Below, one piece after another: positions 1-8,528 of a stretch of DNA of 61,729 nucleotides; position 1 is the first letter of the stretch; each line of letters starts with the position of its first letter. The DNA is from Luteimonas huabeiensis HB2. GTDB taxonomy: Bacteria > Pseudomonadota > Gammaproteobacteria > Xanthomonadales > Xanthomonadaceae. Made by a program: the position numbers and the translations under genes. The notes under the pieces were generated by a model. That model had not been told where the DNA came from. It did not search any database and saw only the letters and a list, made by a program, of their open reading frames with translations. The DNA lies in NCBI RefSeq assembly GCF_000559025.1, contig NZ_JAAN01000052.1, forward strand, positions 1 to 61,729. The letters are read 5' to 3'.

Positions 1-1
1 T

Positions 2-142
2 TGGCTCAACTGGCCGGCGCGCATCTCGGCGCAGATGGCGGCCCGGCTCGGCGTGGAGGCCCACACCCTGCACGTGGCCCTGGATGCCGCCGTGCGCGAG
101 CACCTCGCCGAGCTCGGGGAACTCAAGGTTCGGGTCGATTGA
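2..142 (+). CDS. Terminase small subunit, C-terminal part (5' end outside window)
   Basis: An open frame runs from the window edge to a TGA at 140-142. It reads as a helical tail (start WLNWPARISAQMAARLG, end ELGELKVRVD) typical of the Nu1-like small terminase proteins that precede GpA-family large subunits. Its stop overlaps the ATG of the large subunit, as in coupled terminase genes. The N-terminal part of what appears to be the same protein lies at the other end of the window (61397-61729). Joining the two directly would break the frame and omit roughly twenty residues, so some bases are missing between the ends. The family call is inferred from position and sequence style. Confidence 0.75.
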   Translation, partial: WLNWPARISAQMAARLGVEAHTLHVALDAAVREHLAELGELKVRVD

Positions 143-2115
143 TGGACGAGTTCGCCTATGAGGGCTGGGACGTCATCGAGCGCGCTTGGCGCGAGGGCCT
201 CACGCCCGACCCGCTGCTCACCGTCTCCGAATGGGCCGACCGTCACCGGGTGCTGTCGAGCAAGGCCTCGAGCGAGCCGGGGCGCTGGCGCACCAGCCGC
301 ACGCCGTATCTGAAGGCGATCATGGACTGCCTGTCGCCGACCTCGCCCGTCGAGCGCGTGGTGTTCATGAAGGGCGCGCAGGTGGGCGCGACCGAGACCG
401 GCTCGAACTGGATCGGCTACGTGATCCACCACGCCCCCGGGCCGATGATGGCGGTGTGGCCCACCGTGGAGATGGCCAAGCGCAACTCCAAGCAGCGCAT
501 CGACCCGCTGATCGAGGAGTCGCCGGTGCTCTGCGAACTCATCGCCCCGGCGAGAAGCCGCGACTCGGGCAACACCATCCTCGCCAAGGAGTTTCGTGGC
601 GGCGTGCTGGTGATGACTGGCGCGAACAGCGCGGTGGGTCTACGCTCGATGCCGGTGCGCTATCTCTTTCTCGACGAGGTGGACGCCTACCCGCTCGATG
701 TCGAGGGGGAGGGCGATGCGATCTCGCTCGCTGAGGCGCGCACGCGCACCTTTGCGCGGCGCAAGATCTTCATCGTCTCGACGCCGACGATCGCGGGCGC
801 CTCGGCCATCGAGCGTGAGTACGAGGCCAGCGACCAGCGCCGCTACTTCGTGCCCTGCCCGCATTGCTCGCACCGGCAGTGGCTGCGCTTCGAGCAACTG
901 CGTTGGGAGAAGGGCCGGCCCGAGACGGCGGCCTACGTCTGCGAATCGTGCGAGACGGCGATCGCCGAGCACCACAAGACCTGGATGCTGGAGCACGGCG
1001 AGTGGCGCGCGACGGCGGAAGGCTCGGGCAAGACGGCGGGGTTTCATCTGTCGTCGCTGTACAGCCCGCTGGGCTGGCGCGCCTGGTGCGAGATCGCCGC
1101 TGCGTGGGAAGCCGCCGTCAGTAAAGAGTCGGGATCGGCCGCTGCCATCAAGACTTTCAAGAACACCGAGCTCGGCGAGACCTGGGTCGAGGAGGGCGAA
1201 GCGCCCGACTGGCAACGCCTGCTGGAGCGCCGCGAGGACTATGCCATCGGCACCATTCCCGCAGGCGGCCTGCTGCTCACCGCCGGCGCCGACGTGCAGA
1301 AGGACCGCATCGAGGTCTCGGTGTGGGCCTTCGGGCGTGGCAAGGAGTGTTGGCTCATCGAGCACCGGGTGCTGATGGGCGACACCGCACGGGATGCGGT
1401 GTGGAAGGCGCTGGGCGGGATGCTCGCCGAGACCTGGACCCATGCCTCGGGCGCGGCCATGCCGCTGGCCCGCTTGGCGCTGGACACCGGCTTTGCGACA
1501 CAGGAGGCCTACGCCTTCGTGCGCGCCTGCCGCGACGCGCGGGTGATGGCGGTCAAGGGCGTGCGGACGGGTTCGATGGGGGGCGCAGCCCTGATCGGCA
1601 CACCGACGGCGGTCGATGTCTCGCAGGCGGGCAAGAAGCTGCGCCGGGGCATCAAGGTGTATGCGGTCGCGGTGGGGCTCGCCAAACTCGAGTTCTACAA
1701 CCACCTGCGCCAGAGCGCGGAGGTGGCCGACGACGGCGTGACGGTGACCTACCCGGCCGGTTTCGTCCACCTGCCCAAGATCGACGCCGAGTTCATCCAG
1801 CAGCTCTGCGCCGAGCAACTGATCACCCGCCGCGACAGGAATGGCTTTCCGGTGCGGGAGTGGCAGAAGGTGCGCGAGCGCAACGAAGCGCTGGACTGCT
1901 ACGTGTATGCCCGTGCTGCTGCTGCGGCCGCAGGGCTCGACCGCTTCGAGGAACGCCACTGGCGCGAACTGGAGCGGCAACTGGGGCTGGCCAGTCCGCC
2001 AGCCCTTGAAACACCTACTGAATCGATCACCGAGGCCACCCATCGAGGTGGCCTGGGTGTTTCTGGCAACCGCAACACCGGCCGGCGCGTGATCAAGAGC
2101 CGCTGGCTGTCCTGA
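142..2115 (+). CDS. Terminase large subunit, GpA family
   Basis: ATP-driven DNA packaging motor and nuclease, 657 aa from the ATG at 142, which overlaps the small-subunit stop. A Walker A-like loop (FMKGAQVGATE) lies near residues 75-85 and a Walker B (LFLDEVD) near 175-181. A paired-cysteine segment (CPHC...CESC) lies near 240-275, and the C-terminal half is the nuclease domain. The length is normal for phage lambda gpA relatives, which cut at cos sites. The open frame extends upstream to position 1 without a start, so 142 is preferred. It heads the rightward head and tail operon. Confidence 0.96.
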   Translation: MDEFAYEGWDVIERAWREGLTPDPLLTVSEWADRHRVLSSKASSEPGRWRTSRTPYLKAIMDCLSPTSPVERVVFMKGAQVGATETGSNWIGYVIHHAPGPMMAVWPTVEMAKRNSKQRIDPLIEESPVLCELIAPARSRDSGNTILAKEFRGGVLVMTGANSAVGLRSMPVRYLFLDEVDAYPLDVEGEGDAISLAEARTRTFARRKIFIVSTPTIAGASAIEREYEASDQRRYFVPCPHCSHRQWLRFEQLRWEKGRPETAAYVCESCETAIAEHHKTWMLEHGEWRATAEGSGKTAGFHLSSLYSPLGWRAWCEIAAAWEAAVSKESGSAAAIKTFKNTELGETWVEEGEAPDWQRLLERREDYAIGTIPAGGLLLTAGADVQKDRIEVSVWAFGRGKECWLIEHRVLMGDTARDAVWKALGGMLAETWTHASGAAMPLARLALDTGFATQEAYAFVRACRDARVMAVKGVRTGSMGGAALIGTPTAVDVSQAGKKLRRGIKVYAVAVGLAKLEFYNHLRQSAEVADDGVTVTYPAGFVHLPKIDAEFIQQLCAEQLITRRDRNGFPVREWQKVRERNEALDCYVYARAAAAAAGLDRFEERHWRELERQLGLASPPALETPTESITEATHRGGLGVSGNRNTGRRVIKSRWLS

Positions 2116-2127
2116 CGAGGAGACGCT

Positions 2128-2619
2128 ATGTCCCTGGCCACCCGCATCGAAAGCCTCGTCCTGCGCGTCGCGCAGGAGTTCAACGACGTCCGCGCGAAGG
2201 CCGGCAATCTCGCCCACCTCACCACCACCGACAAGTCGAGCCTGGTGGCGGCCATCAACGAGCTGAAGGCCGCGGTGGTGGCCTCGGGCGCGATCGACGA
2301 CACCCAGGTCGCCACCACCAGCACCTACTCGTCGAGCAAGATCGTCACGCTGCTGGAGGTGCTCAAGGCCGAGATCCTGGGCGGGGCCGATGCCGCCTAC
2401 GACACGCTGCTGGAGATCCAGCAGCTGCTGCAGGACGGCACCAGCGGCCTGGACGCCTTGCTCACTGCGGTGAACCACCGCGTGCGCTTCGACGCGGCGC
2501 AGACCCTCACCGCAGCCGAGCAAGCCCAGGCGCGCAGCAACATCGGCGCCGTGGCCACGGCTGACGTGGGCGACACCGACACCGACTTCGTCGCGATCTT
2601 CGAAGGGGCGCTGCTCTGA
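2128..2619 (+). CDS. Fibre-like structural protein
   Basis: 163 aa, starting 12 bases after the terminase stop behind a GAGGAG ribosome site. The N-terminal half is helical. The C-terminal part contains the LTAAEQAQARSNIGA-type segment that recurs in phage tail and head fibres just before the distal domain. It shares its first residues (MSLA-RI) with the next gene, which suggests a common attachment helix. Likely a fibre or decoration protein. Its position between terminase and portal is unusual for a tail fibre, so attachment to the head is possible. Confidence 0.55.
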   Translation: MSLATRIESLVLRVAQEFNDVRAKAGNLAHLTTTDKSSLVAAINELKAAVVASGAIDDTQVATTSTYSSSKIVTLLEVLKAEILGGADAAYDTLLEIQQLLQDGTSGLDALLTAVNHRVRFDAAQTLTAAEQAQARSNIGAVATADVGDTDTDFVAIFEGALL

Positions 2620-3011
2620 TGAGTCTGGCCTCGCGCATCGGCGCCTTGGCCGGCCGCATCGGGCGGGAGGTCAAGGTCAAGGTCGGCGCCGACCACCCGG
2701 GTCTGGCGCGCGCCTGGGTGTGTTTCGGCTATGTCGGCAACCAGGTCGTCGTGCGCGCTGCGCACAACGTCGCCTCGGTCACGCGGCTGGCCGCAGGGCG
2801 TTACCGCGTGCACTTCGCCAGGCCGCTGCCGGACGCGAACTACTGCTGGGTGGGCGTGGCCCGCAGCAACACCAACACGGGTACACAGCGGCTGCTGATC
2901 GTGCGCTCGACCGCCGACGAGAAAACGCCGACGCACGTCGATGTGGGCTGTGCGACCACCGCGGCGTCGTTCGCCGACTCCCCCGAGATCGACCTCGTGG
3001 TCTACCGCTGA
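2619..3011 (+). CDS. Small structural protein, possible fibre tip
   Basis: 130 aa, with its ATG overlapping the preceding stop (TGATG). After a short N-terminal helix resembling that of the upstream protein, the rest is beta-rich (WVCFGY, YRVHF, ANYCWVGVAR, IDLVVYR). This is the composition of receptor-binding or fibre-tip domains. Translational coupling to the gene before suggests the two act together. No specific family is recognised. Confidence 0.45.
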   Translation: MSLASRIGALAGRIGREVKVKVGADHPGLARAWVCFGYVGNQVVVRAAHNVASVTRLAAGRYRVHFARPLPDANYCWVGVARSNTNTGTQRLLIVRSTADEKTPTHVDVGCATTAASFADSPEIDLVVYR

Positions 3012-3232
3012 TGGCCTACACCGAAGCCCATCTCGAGGCCCTGCAAGCCGCGCTCGCCAAGGGCGAGAAGCGCGTGAGCCTCGGCGACAAGACGGTCGAG
3101 TACCGCTCGATCGAGGAGTTGCAAGCCGCCATCCGGGCGGTCAAGCGTGACCTGCACGAACAGGCCGTGGCCACGGGGCTGTGGCCCAGCGCGCCGCGGC
3201 AGATCCGGATTCATACCCGCAAAGCGACCTGA
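3011..3232 (+). CDS. gpW-like head-tail joining protein
   Basis: 73 aa, ATG overlapping the previous TGA. The pattern of two helices around a short beta hairpin (RVSLGDKTVEYRSIEEL) followed by a basic C-terminus matches gpW, which plugs the portal channel and lets the tail attach. Its place between terminase and portal is the same as in lambda. Size is normal for the family. Confidence 0.8.
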   Translation: MAYTEAHLEALQAALAKGEKRVSLGDKTVEYRSIEELQAAIRAVKRDLHEQAVATGLWPSAPRQIRIHTRKAT

Positions 3233-3241
3233 GGGTTCATC

Positions 3242-3649
3242 ATGCGTGAGACGACGCAAAGCGCGCTCGACTGGCGCCGCTATCCCAACTTTCGTCCCGA
3301 GGAGTTTCGCTGCCGGCACACTGGGCGGCTGCGCATGGATCCGGGGTTTATGGAGCGGCTGCAGCGGCTGCGCAGCGCCTATGGCCGCTCGATGGTGATC
3401 ACCAGCGGTTACCGCGATCCGACCCACCCGGCCGAGGCGGCCAAGACGAGCAGCGGCGCCCACACCCTGGGGCGGGCCTGCGACGTGGCCGTGCACGGTC
3501 GCGATGCCCTCGATCTCGTCGTGCTCGCGGTGGCCCACGGCTTTACCGGCATCGGGGTGCAGCAGCGGGGACTGCGGCGTTTCATCCATCTGGACGACTT
3601 GGACGCCACGACGGACCGTCCGCGTCCGACCCTGTGGAGCTACGCGTGA
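3242..3649 (+). CDS. M15-family peptidase (D,D-carboxypeptidase or endolysin type)
   Basis: 135 aa. The signature metal ligands are visible: SGAHTLGRACDVA (His74, Asp81) and a C-terminal FIHLDD (His near 120), preceded by VITSGYRDP. This is the peptidase M15_3 fold, which cuts peptidoglycan cross-links. It lies inside the head module rather than with the lysis genes (a GH24 lysozyme is at 22327). It may therefore be virion-associated, or a displaced or second endolysin. Its stop overlaps the portal start. Confidence 0.85.
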   Translation: MRETTQSALDWRRYPNFRPEEFRCRHTGRLRMDPGFMERLQRLRSAYGRSMVITSGYRDPTHPAEAAKTSSGAHTLGRACDVAVHGRDALDLVVLAVAHGFTGIGVQQRGLRRFIHLDDLDATTDRPRPTLWSYA

Positions 3650-5136
3650 GCTGGTGGAGCGGTCTCAAGCGCCGCATCTTCGGTGCGAGCCCCACCTACG
3701 ACGGCGTGGGCGGCGGCCGCAGGGCCGTCGCCTGGCAGGTCGGCAATCCCGGGGCGGTCGCGGCGCTGGCTTTCACGCAGAAGGAACTGCGCGCCAAGAG
3801 CCGCGATCTCGCGCGGCGCAACGCCTGGGCGGCCGCGGGCATCGAAGCCTTCGTCGCCAACGCCATCGGCACCGGCATCAAGCCGCAGAGCATGGTGACT
3901 GATGCGGCCGTGCGCGAGGCCATCCACGCGCTGTGGTGGGACTGGGTGGAGGAGGCCGACGCCGCAGGACTCACCGACTTCTACGGCCTGCAGGCGCTCG
4001 CCTGCCGCGCGATGCTCGAAGGCGGCGAGGCGCTGGTGCGGCTGCGCTGGCGCCGTCCCGAGGACGGTCTGCCGGTGGGTCTGCAGCTGCAGGTGCTGGA
4101 GCCCGAGCACCTGCCGACCACTTTGAACCGGGACCTGCCCTCGGGCCACGTCATCCGCGCCGGCATCGAGTTCGACCGGCTCGGGCGGCGCGTGGCCTAC
4201 CACCTGCACCGCTCGCACCCGGGCGACGGGAGCCTGGCGCCGATGTCGGGCACGGGCGCCTCCGCGGGAGGTCTCGACACCGTGCGCGTGGGTGCCTCCG
4301 AGGTCATCCACCTGTTCCGCCCGCTGCGCCCGGGGCAGATCCGCGGCGAGCCGTGGCTCGCGCGGGCGCTGGTGAAGCTGCACGAACTCGACCAGTACGA
4401 CGACGCGGAACTGGTGCGCAAGAAGACCGCGGCGATGTTCGCCGGCTTCATCACGCGGCTCGCCCCCGAGGACACCCTGATGGGCGAAGGGCTGCCGGAC
4501 GCCCAGGGCGCGGCACTCGCCGGGCTGGAACCCGGCACCTTGCAGATCCTGGAGCCCGGCGAGGACATCAAGTTCTCGGCGCCGGCCGACGTGGGCTCGA
4601 GCTACGGCGAGTTCATGCGCCAACAGTTCCGGGCGGTGGCCGCCGCCATGGGCATCACCTACGAGATGCTCACCGGTGATCTCACCCAGGTGAACTACTC
4701 CAGCATCCGCGCGGGGCTGCTGGAGTTTCGCCGCCGCTGCGAGGCCATCCAGCACGGGGTGATCGTGCACCAGCTGTGCCGCCCGGTGTGGCGGGCCTGG
4801 ATGGAGCAGGCCGTGCTCGAAGGGGCGCTGAGCCTGCCCGGCTACGCGCAACGCCCTCGCGCGTACCAGGCCGCCAAGTGGATCCCGCAGGGCTGGCAGT
4901 GGGTCGATCCCTTGAAGGAGTTCAACGCGCTCAAGCTCGCGATCCGCGCAGGGCTGATGAGCCGCTCGGAGGCGATTTCGGCCTACGGCTACGACGCCGA
5001 GGACATCGACCGCGAGATCGCCGCCGACAACCGGCGCGCCGATGAACTGGGGCTGGTGTTCGACTCGGATCCGCGGCACGACCAAGCATCGAGGCCGGTG
5101 CCGACACCTGCGCCCGACACCGAACTCCAGGACTGA
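3646..5136 (+). CDS. Portal protein, lambda gpB family
   Basis: About 496 aa from a GTG at 3646 that overlaps the M15 stop. An upstream GTG at 3634 is also in frame but less likely. The N-terminus (SWWSGLKRRIFG), the repeated RRNAWAAAGIEAFVANAIGT segment and the central YEMLTGDLTQVNYSSIR motif are characteristic of the lambda-family portal. This dodecameric ring at the DNA-entry vertex is used by the terminase and by gpW. The C-terminal tail is acidic and low-complexity. Confidence 0.95.
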   Translation: MSWWSGLKRRIFGASPTYDGVGGGRRAVAWQVGNPGAVAALAFTQKELRAKSRDLARRNAWAAAGIEAFVANAIGTGIKPQSMVTDAAVREAIHALWWDWVEEADAAGLTDFYGLQALACRAMLEGGEALVRLRWRRPEDGLPVGLQLQVLEPEHLPTTLNRDLPSGHVIRAGIEFDRLGRRVAYHLHRSHPGDGSLAPMSGTGASAGGLDTVRVGASEVIHLFRPLRPGQIRGEPWLARALVKLHELDQYDDAELVRKKTAAMFAGFITRLAPEDTLMGEGLPDAQGAALAGLEPGTLQILEPGEDIKFSAPADVGSSYGEFMRQQFRAVAAAMGITYEMLTGDLTQVNYSSIRAGLLEFRRRCEAIQHGVIVHQLCRPVWRAWMEQAVLEGALSLPGYAQRPRAYQAAKWIPQGWQWVDPLKEFNALKLAIRAGLMSRSEAISAYGYDAEDIDREIAADNRRADELGLVFDSDPRHDQASRPVPTPAPDTELQD

Positions 5137-5141
5137 CACCG

Positions 5142-6365
5142 ATGCTGCCCCATCTCGCCTCCCGGCTCTTTGGCACGCCCTTGCTCGTCCAGCGCGCCAA
5201 GCTCGACCTGATCCTCGCGGTGCTCTCCGAGCGCTTGCATCTGGCCGCGCCGGACGTCGAACTCGCGCCGCCGCTGCCGAGGGCACCGAACCCTCCGGCT
5301 TATCCGGAAGCTTCGATCGCGGTCCTGCCGATCCACGGCACGCTGGTCAAGCGCACGCTGGGGCTGGAGGCGGCCTCTGGGTTGACCAGCTACGCCGAGA
5401 TCGACGCGCGGCTGGAGGCGGCACTTGGCGACCCGATGGTCGCCGGCATCGTGCTCGACATCGATTCGCCCGGCGGCGAGACCGGCGGCTGCTTCGAACT
5501 CGCCCGCCGCGTGCGCGAGGCGGCCGCCGTGAAGCCCGTCTGGGCCGTGGCCAACGACGCCGCCTTCTCCGCGGCCTACGCCATCGGCTGCGCCGCCGAT
5601 CGGCTCTTCGTCACCGAGACCGGCGGCGTGGGCTCGATCGGGGTGATCGCGCTGCACGTCGACCAGTCGGTCAAGGACGCCCGGGACGGCTTGCGCTACA
5701 CCGCGATCACTGCGGGCGAGCGCAAGAACGACTACTCGCCGCACGAGCCGCTCGCGGACGCCGCCCGCGCGGCGCTGCAGGCCGAGGTGGACCGGCTGCA
5801 CGCGCTCTTCGTCGCGCACGTGGCGGCGATGCGCGGCCTCGACGAGAACGTGGTGCGCGCGACCGAAGCCGCGCTCTTCTTCGGCCCGCAGGCTGTCGAG
5901 ACGGGGCTGTCCGACGGGGTGGCCACGCTCCCCGCGGTGCTCGCCGAGTTCGACCGACATCTTTCTGCCGCGCGGCGTCCGTCTTCCCCGCCGCGCCAAG
6001 CCCCGACCGGGAAGGCGACCGTTCTCCGAGGAACCCCCACCATGACCGACACCCCGCCCGAGACCCTCGGCGTGGATGAGGCCGCCGCCCTGGTGGCCGA
6101 GGCCCGCCGCGAAGTGGCGCAGTCCGCGCAAGCGATCGCGGAACTGTGCCTGATCGCCGGCTGCCCCGAGCGCGCCGCCGAGTTCATCGCCGCAGGCCGA
6201 AGCGAAGCCGAGGTGCGCCGCGCCCTGATCGAGGCGCGCGCCGCCCACAGCATGGAGTCGGCCGTGCGCTCGACCCACGCGCCCCAGGACTGGGCCGCCC
6301 CCGGCGCCGATCCGGCCGCCTCGCCCGTGGTCGCCGCCGTGAAGAAACTCGTGACCCGGGAGTGA
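5142..6365 (+). CDS. S49-family head maturation protease with C-terminal scaffold region
   Basis: 407 aa. The N-terminal 280 residues are a SppA/ClpP-fold S49 peptidase: oxyanion segment DIDSPGGE, catalytic Ser143 in NDAAFSAAYAIG and Lys195 in TAGERKNDYSP. It processes the prohead in the way lambda gpC does. The remaining part is a linker plus a helical acidic segment. An internal start there (6042) would make a separate scaffold, as in lambda gpC/Nu3. It follows the portal by five bases. Confidence 0.92.
   Translation: MLPHLASRLFGTPLLVQRAKLDLILAVLSERLHLAAPDVELAPPLPRAPNPPAYPEASIAVLPIHGTLVKRTLGLEAASGLTSYAEIDARLEAALGDPMVAGIVLDIDSPGGETGGCFELARRVREAAAVKPVWAVANDAAFSAAYAIGCAADRLFVTETGGVGSIGVIALHVDQSVKDARDGLRYTAITAGERKNDYSPHEPLADAARAALQAEVDRLHALFVAHVAAMRGLDENVVRATEAALFFGPQAVETGLSDGVATLPAVLAEFDRHLSAARRPSSPPRQAPTGKATVLRGTPTMTDTPPETLGVDEAAALVAEARREVAQSAQAIAELCLIAGCPERAAEFIAAGRSEAEVRRALIEARAAHSMESAVRSTHAPQDWAAPGADPAASPVVAAVKKLVTRE
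6042..6365 (+). CDS. Putative nested capsid scaffold (Nu3-like), in frame within the protease gene
   Basis: An ATG at 6042 is in the same frame as the protease gene (exactly 300 codons in) and is preceded by GAGGAA at about 6029-6033. It would give a 107-aa, helix-rich, acidic protein starting MTDTPPETLG. In lambda, Nu3 is made the same way from within gpC and is degraded during maturation. Position, ribosome site and composition support this by analogy. No direct evidence of expression is available. Confidence 0.6.
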   Translation: MTDTPPETLGVDEAAALVAEARREVAQSAQAIAELCLIAGCPERAAEFIAAGRSEAEVRRALIEARAAHSMESAVRSTHAPQDWAAPGADPAASPVVAAVKKLVTRE

Positions 6366-6368
6366 ACC

Positions 6369-6746
6369 ATGCCCACGCTCACCCAAGCCCCCACCCTCGG
6401 CGACCTGCTGAAGTACGAGGCGCCGAATCTGTACTCGCGCGAGCGGGCGACCGTGGCGGCCGGGCAGAACCTGCCGCTCGGCGCCGTGGTCGGTCGCGAG
6501 ACGGCCACAAGCAAGCTCAAGGCCCTCGACCCCGCCGCCGGCGACGGCAGCGAAGTCGCCGTGGGCGTGCTCGCGCTGGCCGTCGATGCGACGCTGATCG
6601 ACCGGGAGGACGCGATCCTGATCGCCCGCCACGCCATCGTCGCACGAAACGCGCTGGTCTGGCCTGCGGGGATCACCACCGCGCAGCAGCTCGCTGCGAT
6701 CGCCCAGCTCGAAGCACGCGGCATCGTGGTGCGCGACAGCGCCTGA
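6369..6746 (+). CDS. Head decoration protein, gpD family
   Basis: 125 aa, three bases after the protease stop. The sequence (LLKYEAPNLYSRERATVAAGQ, VGVLALAVDAT, DREDAILIARHAIV) matches the HDPD family, whose trimers clamp onto the expanded capsid. It lies directly before the major capsid gene, as in lambda. Confidence 0.88.
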   Translation: MPTLTQAPTLGDLLKYEAPNLYSRERATVAAGQNLPLGAVVGRETATSKLKALDPAAGDGSEVAVGVLALAVDATLIDREDAILIARHAIVARNALVWPAGITTAQQLAAIAQLEARGIVVRDSA

Positions 6747-6772
6747 TTCCGCCCCTCCCCACACCTCGGACG

Positions 6773-6805
6773 ACCCGCCATTCGGCGGGTTCGTCGTTTC
6801 TGGAG
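6773..6805 (+). terminator. Hairpin with T-rich trail and ribosome site before the capsid gene
   Basis: Arms ACCCGCC (6773-6779) and GGCGGGT (6784-6790) close an ATTC loop. TCGTCGTTTC and then TGGAG (the capsid ribosome site) follow. It may act as a partial terminator that separates expression levels, or as a 5' stabiliser for capsid mRNA. A near-identical arrangement stands before the gene at 21567. Confidence 0.55.
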
Positions 6806-6812
6806 TCTCCCG

Positions 6813-7817
6813 ATGCTCAACCCCTTCGATTCCCCCGGCTTCTCGATGGCGAGCCTGACCGCCGCCATCAACCTGATCCCCAACCGCTACGGGCGGCTGG
6901 AAGCCTTGAACCTGTTTCCGGCCAAGCCCGTGCGCACGCGCCAGGTCGTCATCGAGGAGTACGCCGGGCGCCTGAACCTGCTGCCCACCCGGCCGCCCGG
7001 CTCGCCCGGCACGGTGGGCGAACGCGGCCAGCGCCGGCTGCGTTCCTTCGTCGTCCCGCACATCCCGCACGACGACGTGGTGCTGCCCGAGGAGGTCCAG
7101 GGCATCCGGGCCTTCGGCTCGGAGACGGAAGTTGAGGCCGTCGCTGGCGTGCTGGCGCGGCACCTGGAGACCATGCGCAACAAGCACGCGATCACCCTCG
7201 AACACCTGCGTATGGGCGCACTCAAGGGCCAGATCCTGGACGCCGACGGCAGCACGATCTACGACCTGTTCGACGAGTTCGATCTCAGGCCCACCACCAT
7301 CGCCTTCGATCTGGCCAATGCCAACAGCGACGTCAAGGGCCACTGCTACGAGGTGCTGGCCCACATCGAGGAGAACCTGAAGGGCGAGTTCATGACCGGC
7401 GTGCACGTCCTCTGTTCGCCCGAGTTCTTCCGTCAGCTCACCGGCCACAAGTCGGTCAAGGAAGCCTACGCGCAGTGGCAACAGGGCGCGATCCTGATCA
7501 ACGACGTGCGCGCCGGCTTCGTCTTCGCCGGCATCACCTTCGAGGAGTACCGGGGCCAGGCGACCGACGCCCACGGCAACGCGCGCCGCTTCATCGCCGC
7601 GGGCGAGGCCCACGCCTTCCCGCTGGGCACGGTGGACACCTTCGCCACCTACTTCGCCCCGGCCGACTTCAACGAGACCGTGAACACCCTGGGCCAGCCG
7701 CTCTACGCCAAGCAGGAGCCGCGCAAGTTCGACCGCGGCACCGATCTGCACACCCAGAGCAACCCGCTGCCGATGTGCCACCGGCCCGGTGTGCTGGTGA
7801 AGCTGACGGCAGCGTGA
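6813..7817 (+). CDS. Major capsid protein, gpE family
   Basis: 334 aa. The sequence follows lambda-type capsid protein E: an N-terminal arm (NPFDSPGFSMASLTAAINLIPN), a central RNKHAITLEHLRMGALKG segment, VHVLCSPEFF, and a C-terminal FATYFAPADFNETVNTLGQPLYAK stretch. It forms the icosahedral shell. Start chosen at the ATG eight bases after TGGAG. Confidence 0.95.
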   Translation: MLNPFDSPGFSMASLTAAINLIPNRYGRLEALNLFPAKPVRTRQVVIEEYAGRLNLLPTRPPGSPGTVGERGQRRLRSFVVPHIPHDDVVLPEEVQGIRAFGSETEVEAVAGVLARHLETMRNKHAITLEHLRMGALKGQILDADGSTIYDLFDEFDLRPTTIAFDLANANSDVKGHCYEVLAHIEENLKGEFMTGVHVLCSPEFFRQLTGHKSVKEAYAQWQQGAILINDVRAGFVFAGITFEEYRGQATDAHGNARRFIAAGEAHAFPLGTVDTFATYFAPADFNETVNTLGQPLYAKQEPRKFDRGTDLHTQSNPLPMCHRPGVLVKLTAA

Positions 7818-8098
7818 TGACGCAGGTGACGGATCTTTACGAGGCCGCCGGCCGCGCCGGGCTGCTCACCGACGTCATGGTGGGTTCGCTCACGGTGCAG
7901 TGCGTCTTCAGCGCCCCGGATGAGCTGGCGCTCGACGGGCTCGCACTGAACCGCGACTACCACCTCGAGTACCCGAGCGCCTGGCTCACCCTCGCCGCTG
8001 GCGACACGGTGGAGATCGCAGGAAGCCCGTATCGGGTGCGCGAGGTCCGCCAGCTGCGCGACGGCTCCGAGATGCAGGCCAAGCTGACCCGGCTATGA
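7817..8098 (+). CDS. Head-tail joining protein (gpFII-like)
   Basis: 93 aa, ATG overlapping the capsid stop. It is small and beta-rich, with a central LEYPSAWLTLAAGDTVEIAG and final YRVREVRQLRDGSEMQAKL. This is typical of the small connector annotated in prophages as the ATP-binding sugar transporter-like or FII family. It probably completes the neck. Support comes from size, fold pattern and position between capsid and tail genes. Confidence 0.65.
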   Translation: MTQVTDLYEAAGRAGLLTDVMVGSLTVQCVFSAPDELALDGLALNRDYHLEYPSAWLTLAAGDTVEIAGSPYRVREVRQLRDGSEMQAKLTRL

Positions 8099-8523
8099 CG
8101 TCCTCCGTCCGCGAGCGTCTGGTCCGGGCGGTCGTGGCGCGTATCGGTCCCGCGATCGCACCGACGCCGCTGCATCGCCAGCCCACCGTGCCGCTCCCGC
8201 GCGAGGCGAGCCCCGCGCTCCTGCTGTTCATCGAAGGCGATCAGGTCCTCACGCAGGCGAACAACCGGCTCGACCGCGCCCTGACGCTGAGGCTGGTCGC
8301 GCTCGCGCGCGAAGACGACGCCTTCGACGTGGCCGACGCGCTCATCGTCGCGGCGCACGGCGCGCTCATGGCCGAGCCGAGCCTCGGCGGGCTGGCCCTG
8401 GGCGTGCGCGAGATCGACTGCGAGTGGGACACGGAGGACGCCGACAGCCAAGCACTGGCCGTGCCCGCGCGCTACGAGATCCGCTACCGCACCCTGGCCT
8501 CCGACCTCACCCAAAAAGGATAG
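8095..8523 (+). CDS. Tail completion or minor tail protein (gpU/gpZ position)
   Basis: 142 aa, overlapping the previous gene by four bases. It starts TSSVRERLVRAVVARIGP and ends with a beta-rich segment (CEWDTEDAD, ARYEIRYRT). Proteins of this size and layout in the same position close the tail terminator ring. The exact family cannot be fixed by eye. Confidence 0.55.
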   Translation: MTSSVRERLVRAVVARIGPAIAPTPLHRQPTVPLPREASPALLLFIEGDQVLTQANNRLDRALTLRLVALAREDDAFDVADALIVAAHGALMAEPSLGGLALGVREIDCEWDTEDADSQALAVPARYEIRYRTLASDLTQKG

Positions 8524-8528
8524 TCACC

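Noticed and set aside
640..2523. Long minus-strand open frame opposite the terminase gene (and similar ones at 4989-7781, 13213-15297 and 18723-21086)
   Set aside because: They lie opposite well-supported phage genes, their protein sequences are low-complexity Arg/Ala/Gly/His-rich, and they lack ribosome sites. They result from high GC content.
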